Assembly: GCA_019237355.1 (NCBI GenBank)
Contig: JAFAHH010000298.1
Location: 1-16,134, forward strand
DNA length: 16,134 bases
Direction: 5' to 3'
Source of the DNA: Acetobacteraceae bacterium
GTDB lineage: Bacteria > Pseudomonadota > Alphaproteobacteria > Acetobacterales > Acetobacteraceae
The first letter of the stretch is position 1. Every line of letters starts with the position of its first letter. Shown one piece after another: positions 15,301 to 16,134 of this stretch. The position numbers and the translations under genes are program-made. The notes under the pieces are model-generated. The model did no database searches. It was not told the origin of the DNA and saw only the letters and a list, made by a program, of their open reading frames with translations.

Positions 15301-15508
15301 GGCGCTCGAGCGGCGCGGTGATGGAGGAGGTCATCACCTCGGGGCTGGCGCCCGGATAGAAGGTCTGCACCTGGATGGTGGGGTAATCGACCTGCGGCAA
15401 GGCGGAGATTGCCAAGAACCGGTAGGCGACCAGGCCCACCAGCATGATCGCCGCCATCAGCAGCGAAGTGCCGACAGGGCGAAGGATGAACGGGCGCGAC
15501 GGACTCAT
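12398..15508 (-). CDS. mdtB: MdtB-like RND multidrug efflux permease
   Basis: This is a 1036-residue RND pump close in length to E. coli MdtB (about 1040). Segments FILRPVGTSLLMAAI, ALPQVDYPTIQV, YPGASPEVMTSSITAPLERQ, EQEVQAAINAAGNLLPSDLP and LGAWANRTPAI follow MdtB rather than MdtC. The proton-relay Asp401-Asp402 (TGFVVDDAIVMIENI) and Lys926 (IGIVKKNAIMM) are present, so it looks active. Twelve transmembrane helices and two large periplasmic domains are complete, without the simple-sequence insert found in its partner. ATG (15508-15506) overlaps the TGA of the membrane fusion gene by 4 bases (ATGA) and the upstream bases lack a good ribosome site, so translation is probably coupled. In E. 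coli, MdtB2-MdtC trimers are the functional form; the same is inferred here. Confidence 0.95.
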   Translation of the reverse strand: MSPSRPFILRPVGTSLLMAAIMLVGLVAYRFLAISALPQVDYPTIQVQTFYPGASPEVMTSSITAPLERQFGQMPGLNQMYSTSSAGASVITLQFTLGLNLDIGEQEVQAAINAAGNLLPSDLPAPPIYAKVNPADAPVLSLGITSKTLPLTQVHDLVDTRLAQKISQQPGVGLVSISGGQRPAVRVQFNPQALAAKGLNIDDLRTTLANANVNTPKGNFDGPAQSSTINANDQITHPDQYRDLVIAYKNGAPVRLSDVATVINGPENTKLGAWANRTPAIILNVQRQPGANVIAVVDNIKRLLPQLEAALPGDIAVSVLSDRTVTIRASVADVEFELALAIGLVVLVIFLFLRNLPATMIPSLSVPLSLVGTLAIMYLLGFSLDNLSLMALTIATGFVVDDAIVMIENITRYVEAGESPLRAALIGSEQIGFTIISLTVSLIAVLIPLLFMGDVVGRLFHEFSVTLAVTIVISAIVSLTLVPMLCAKLVRHRPESARSGFDLRAERAFNWVIRGYDRALRVVLDHQGLTLALAIITLIVTVVLYAVVPKGFFPTQDTGLIQGISVASQSISFDAMAKRQQQLAAEILKDPDVENLSSFIGVDGSNLTLNTGRFLITLRPRDQRALSASEIIRRLTREVARVSGVTLYLQPVQDLTVDSAVSRTQFQFVLENPNLKTLQEWTPKVTERLKTLPQITDVVDDLAQQGLTANLTIDRPTAARFGITPATVDNALYDAFGQRIISTIYTQNNQYRVIMEAAPGLQTSLASLSSLYLPSALAPTGQVPLSAVVHVEQKAGPLQISHLGQFPSTTISFNLAEGASLGAAVAAIQKAEKELGLPASFQTAFQGAAAALQASLSNELFLIIAAIATMYIVLGVLYESFIHPITILSTLPSAGVGALLALLIAGEDLDVISIIGIILLIGIVKKNAIMMIDFALDAEREEGKPPREAIHQACLLRFRPILMTTMAALLAALPLMLGQGTGSELRRPLGVAIVGGLILSQALTLFTTPVIYLAFDRLALRWSGRRPGGRLAGEAR

Positions 15509-16134
15509 TTCTGGCCCGGCGGCGCCCCATGCTGACGGCGGTGCTCGGGGGCGTGTCCGCCGCTTTCGGCGCTGTGGCCGGGTATGATGACTTTCTGTCC
15601 CTCACGCAGCCGGTCGGTGCCATCGGTCACGACCCGGTCACCGACAGCGAGGCCGGAGAGCACGGCCACCATGTTGCCATCGGTCGGCCCCAGCTTCACC
15701 GGCCGCACCGTTACGGTATCATTCGCACCAATCAGCCACACATAGCTGCCGGGCTCGCCTTGCTGCACGGCCGCGACTGGAATGCGCACCGCATTGTGCA
15801 ATGTATCCACGAGCAGACGGGCGTTCACGAACTGATTTGGAAATAAGCTCCCGTCCTCATTGCCGAACAGGGCACGGAATTTGACCGTCCCCGTCGTGAC
15901 GTCGACCTGATTATCGACCGAACCGAGCTGTCCGGTTGCCAGCAGGTGGTTGTTGGAGCGATCGTACGCCGAGACCTCCAAAGTTGCACCTTCGCGGAGA
16001 CGTTTTTGGATGGACGGCAAATTATCTTCCGGCAGCGTGAAGATGACCGAAATCGGCTGGAGTTGGGTGAGCACTACGATCCCATTGGGGTCGCTATTCT
16101 GCACGTAGTTGCCGGCATCCACTTGCCGCAACCC
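15505..16134 (-). CDS. mdtA: MdtA-like RND membrane fusion protein (partial, N-terminus outside window)
   Basis: The C-terminal half, about 209 residues, of a periplasmic adaptor that joins the MdtB/MdtC pump to the outer-membrane factor; full-length relatives have about 400 residues. The reading frame stays open to the right edge, and the TTG at 16131-16129 is an internal codon, not a start. Visible family segments are RQVDAGNYV, NGIVVLTQLQPISVIFTLPED, the beta-barrel strand DNQVDVTTGTVKFRALF, LFPNQFVNARLLVDT, and the membrane-proximal region ending in GDRVVTDGTDRLREGQKV. The lipoyl and hairpin domains and any signal peptide lie beyond the window. The last 24 or so residues are rich in His, Gly and Pro (GHSAESGGHAPEHRRQHG) and beyond the conserved fold. 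It is the most upstream efflux gene seen; the operon promoter and any regulator are outside. Confidence 0.93.
   Translation of the reverse strand, partial: GLRQVDAGNYVQNSDPNGIVVLTQLQPISVIFTLPEDNLPSIQKRLREGATLEVSAYDRSNNHLLATGQLGSVDNQVDVTTGTVKFRALFGNEDGSLFPNQFVNARLLVDTLHNAVRIPVAAVQQGEPGSYVWLIGANDTVTVRPVKLGPTDGNMVAVLSGLAVGDRVVTDGTDRLREGQKVIIPGHSAESGGHAPEHRRQHGAPPGQK

Noticed and set aside
14763..15623. 286-residue open frame on the - strand
   Set aside because: It is an out-of-frame shadow of the MdtB-like gene, which has clear family motifs over the same bases.
16129..16131. TTG as the start of the membrane fusion protein
   Set aside because: The frame is open to the window edge and the residues there (RQVDAGNYV) match the middle of MdtA-like proteins, so the gene starts outside.

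Overview
The window looks like chromosomal DNA from a high-GC alphaproteobacterium. The evidence is a DUF3126 gene (a small family I know from alphaproteobacteria), a DUF1003 plus type IB topoisomerase pair, and many palindromic intergenic repeats whose arms begin TAGAGCGCGAT, reminiscent of palindromes in other alphaproteobacterial genomes. A Rhodospirillales/Acetobacteraceae-like host is my guess; nothing here fixes the genus.

The left half (1-7553) holds short gene groups on the + strand separated by repeat-filled gaps. First is a two-gene unit: a LodA/GoxA-like oxidase with a cysteine tryptophylquinone (CTQ) type active-site pattern (673-2526), followed 6 bases later by its LodB-like flavoprotein maturase (2533-3636). 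Next are a DUF1003 membrane protein (4055-4582) and a poxvirus-like DNA topoisomerase IB (4615-5733), possibly under a general-stress (EcfG-type) promoter. Then comes a small protein that appears to join an FtsK-gamma-like winged helix to a degenerate J-domain (6095-6592), and finally a DUF3126 protein (6975-7238).

The right half (7554-16134) is one operon on the - strand, read right to left: the C-terminal half of an MdtA-like membrane fusion protein (cut by the window edge), MdtB-like and MdtC-like RND pumps, and a NodT/OprM-like outer-membrane lipoprotein. The junctions are a 4-base overlap, 0 bases and 5 bases, so the four genes probably make one tripartite multidrug efflux machine with a heteromeric inner-membrane pump.

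The gaps contain about seven copies of a two-hairpin repeat. Two copies carry paired base changes that keep the stem intact, and two copies supply the stop codon of a neighbouring gene. A separate, strongly structured non-coding stretch lies at 3797-3961. No tRNA, rRNA, CRISPR array, transposase or phage gene is visible. The least ordinary items are the FtsK-gamma/J-domain fusion, the covarying repeat family and the structured gap upstream of DUF1003.
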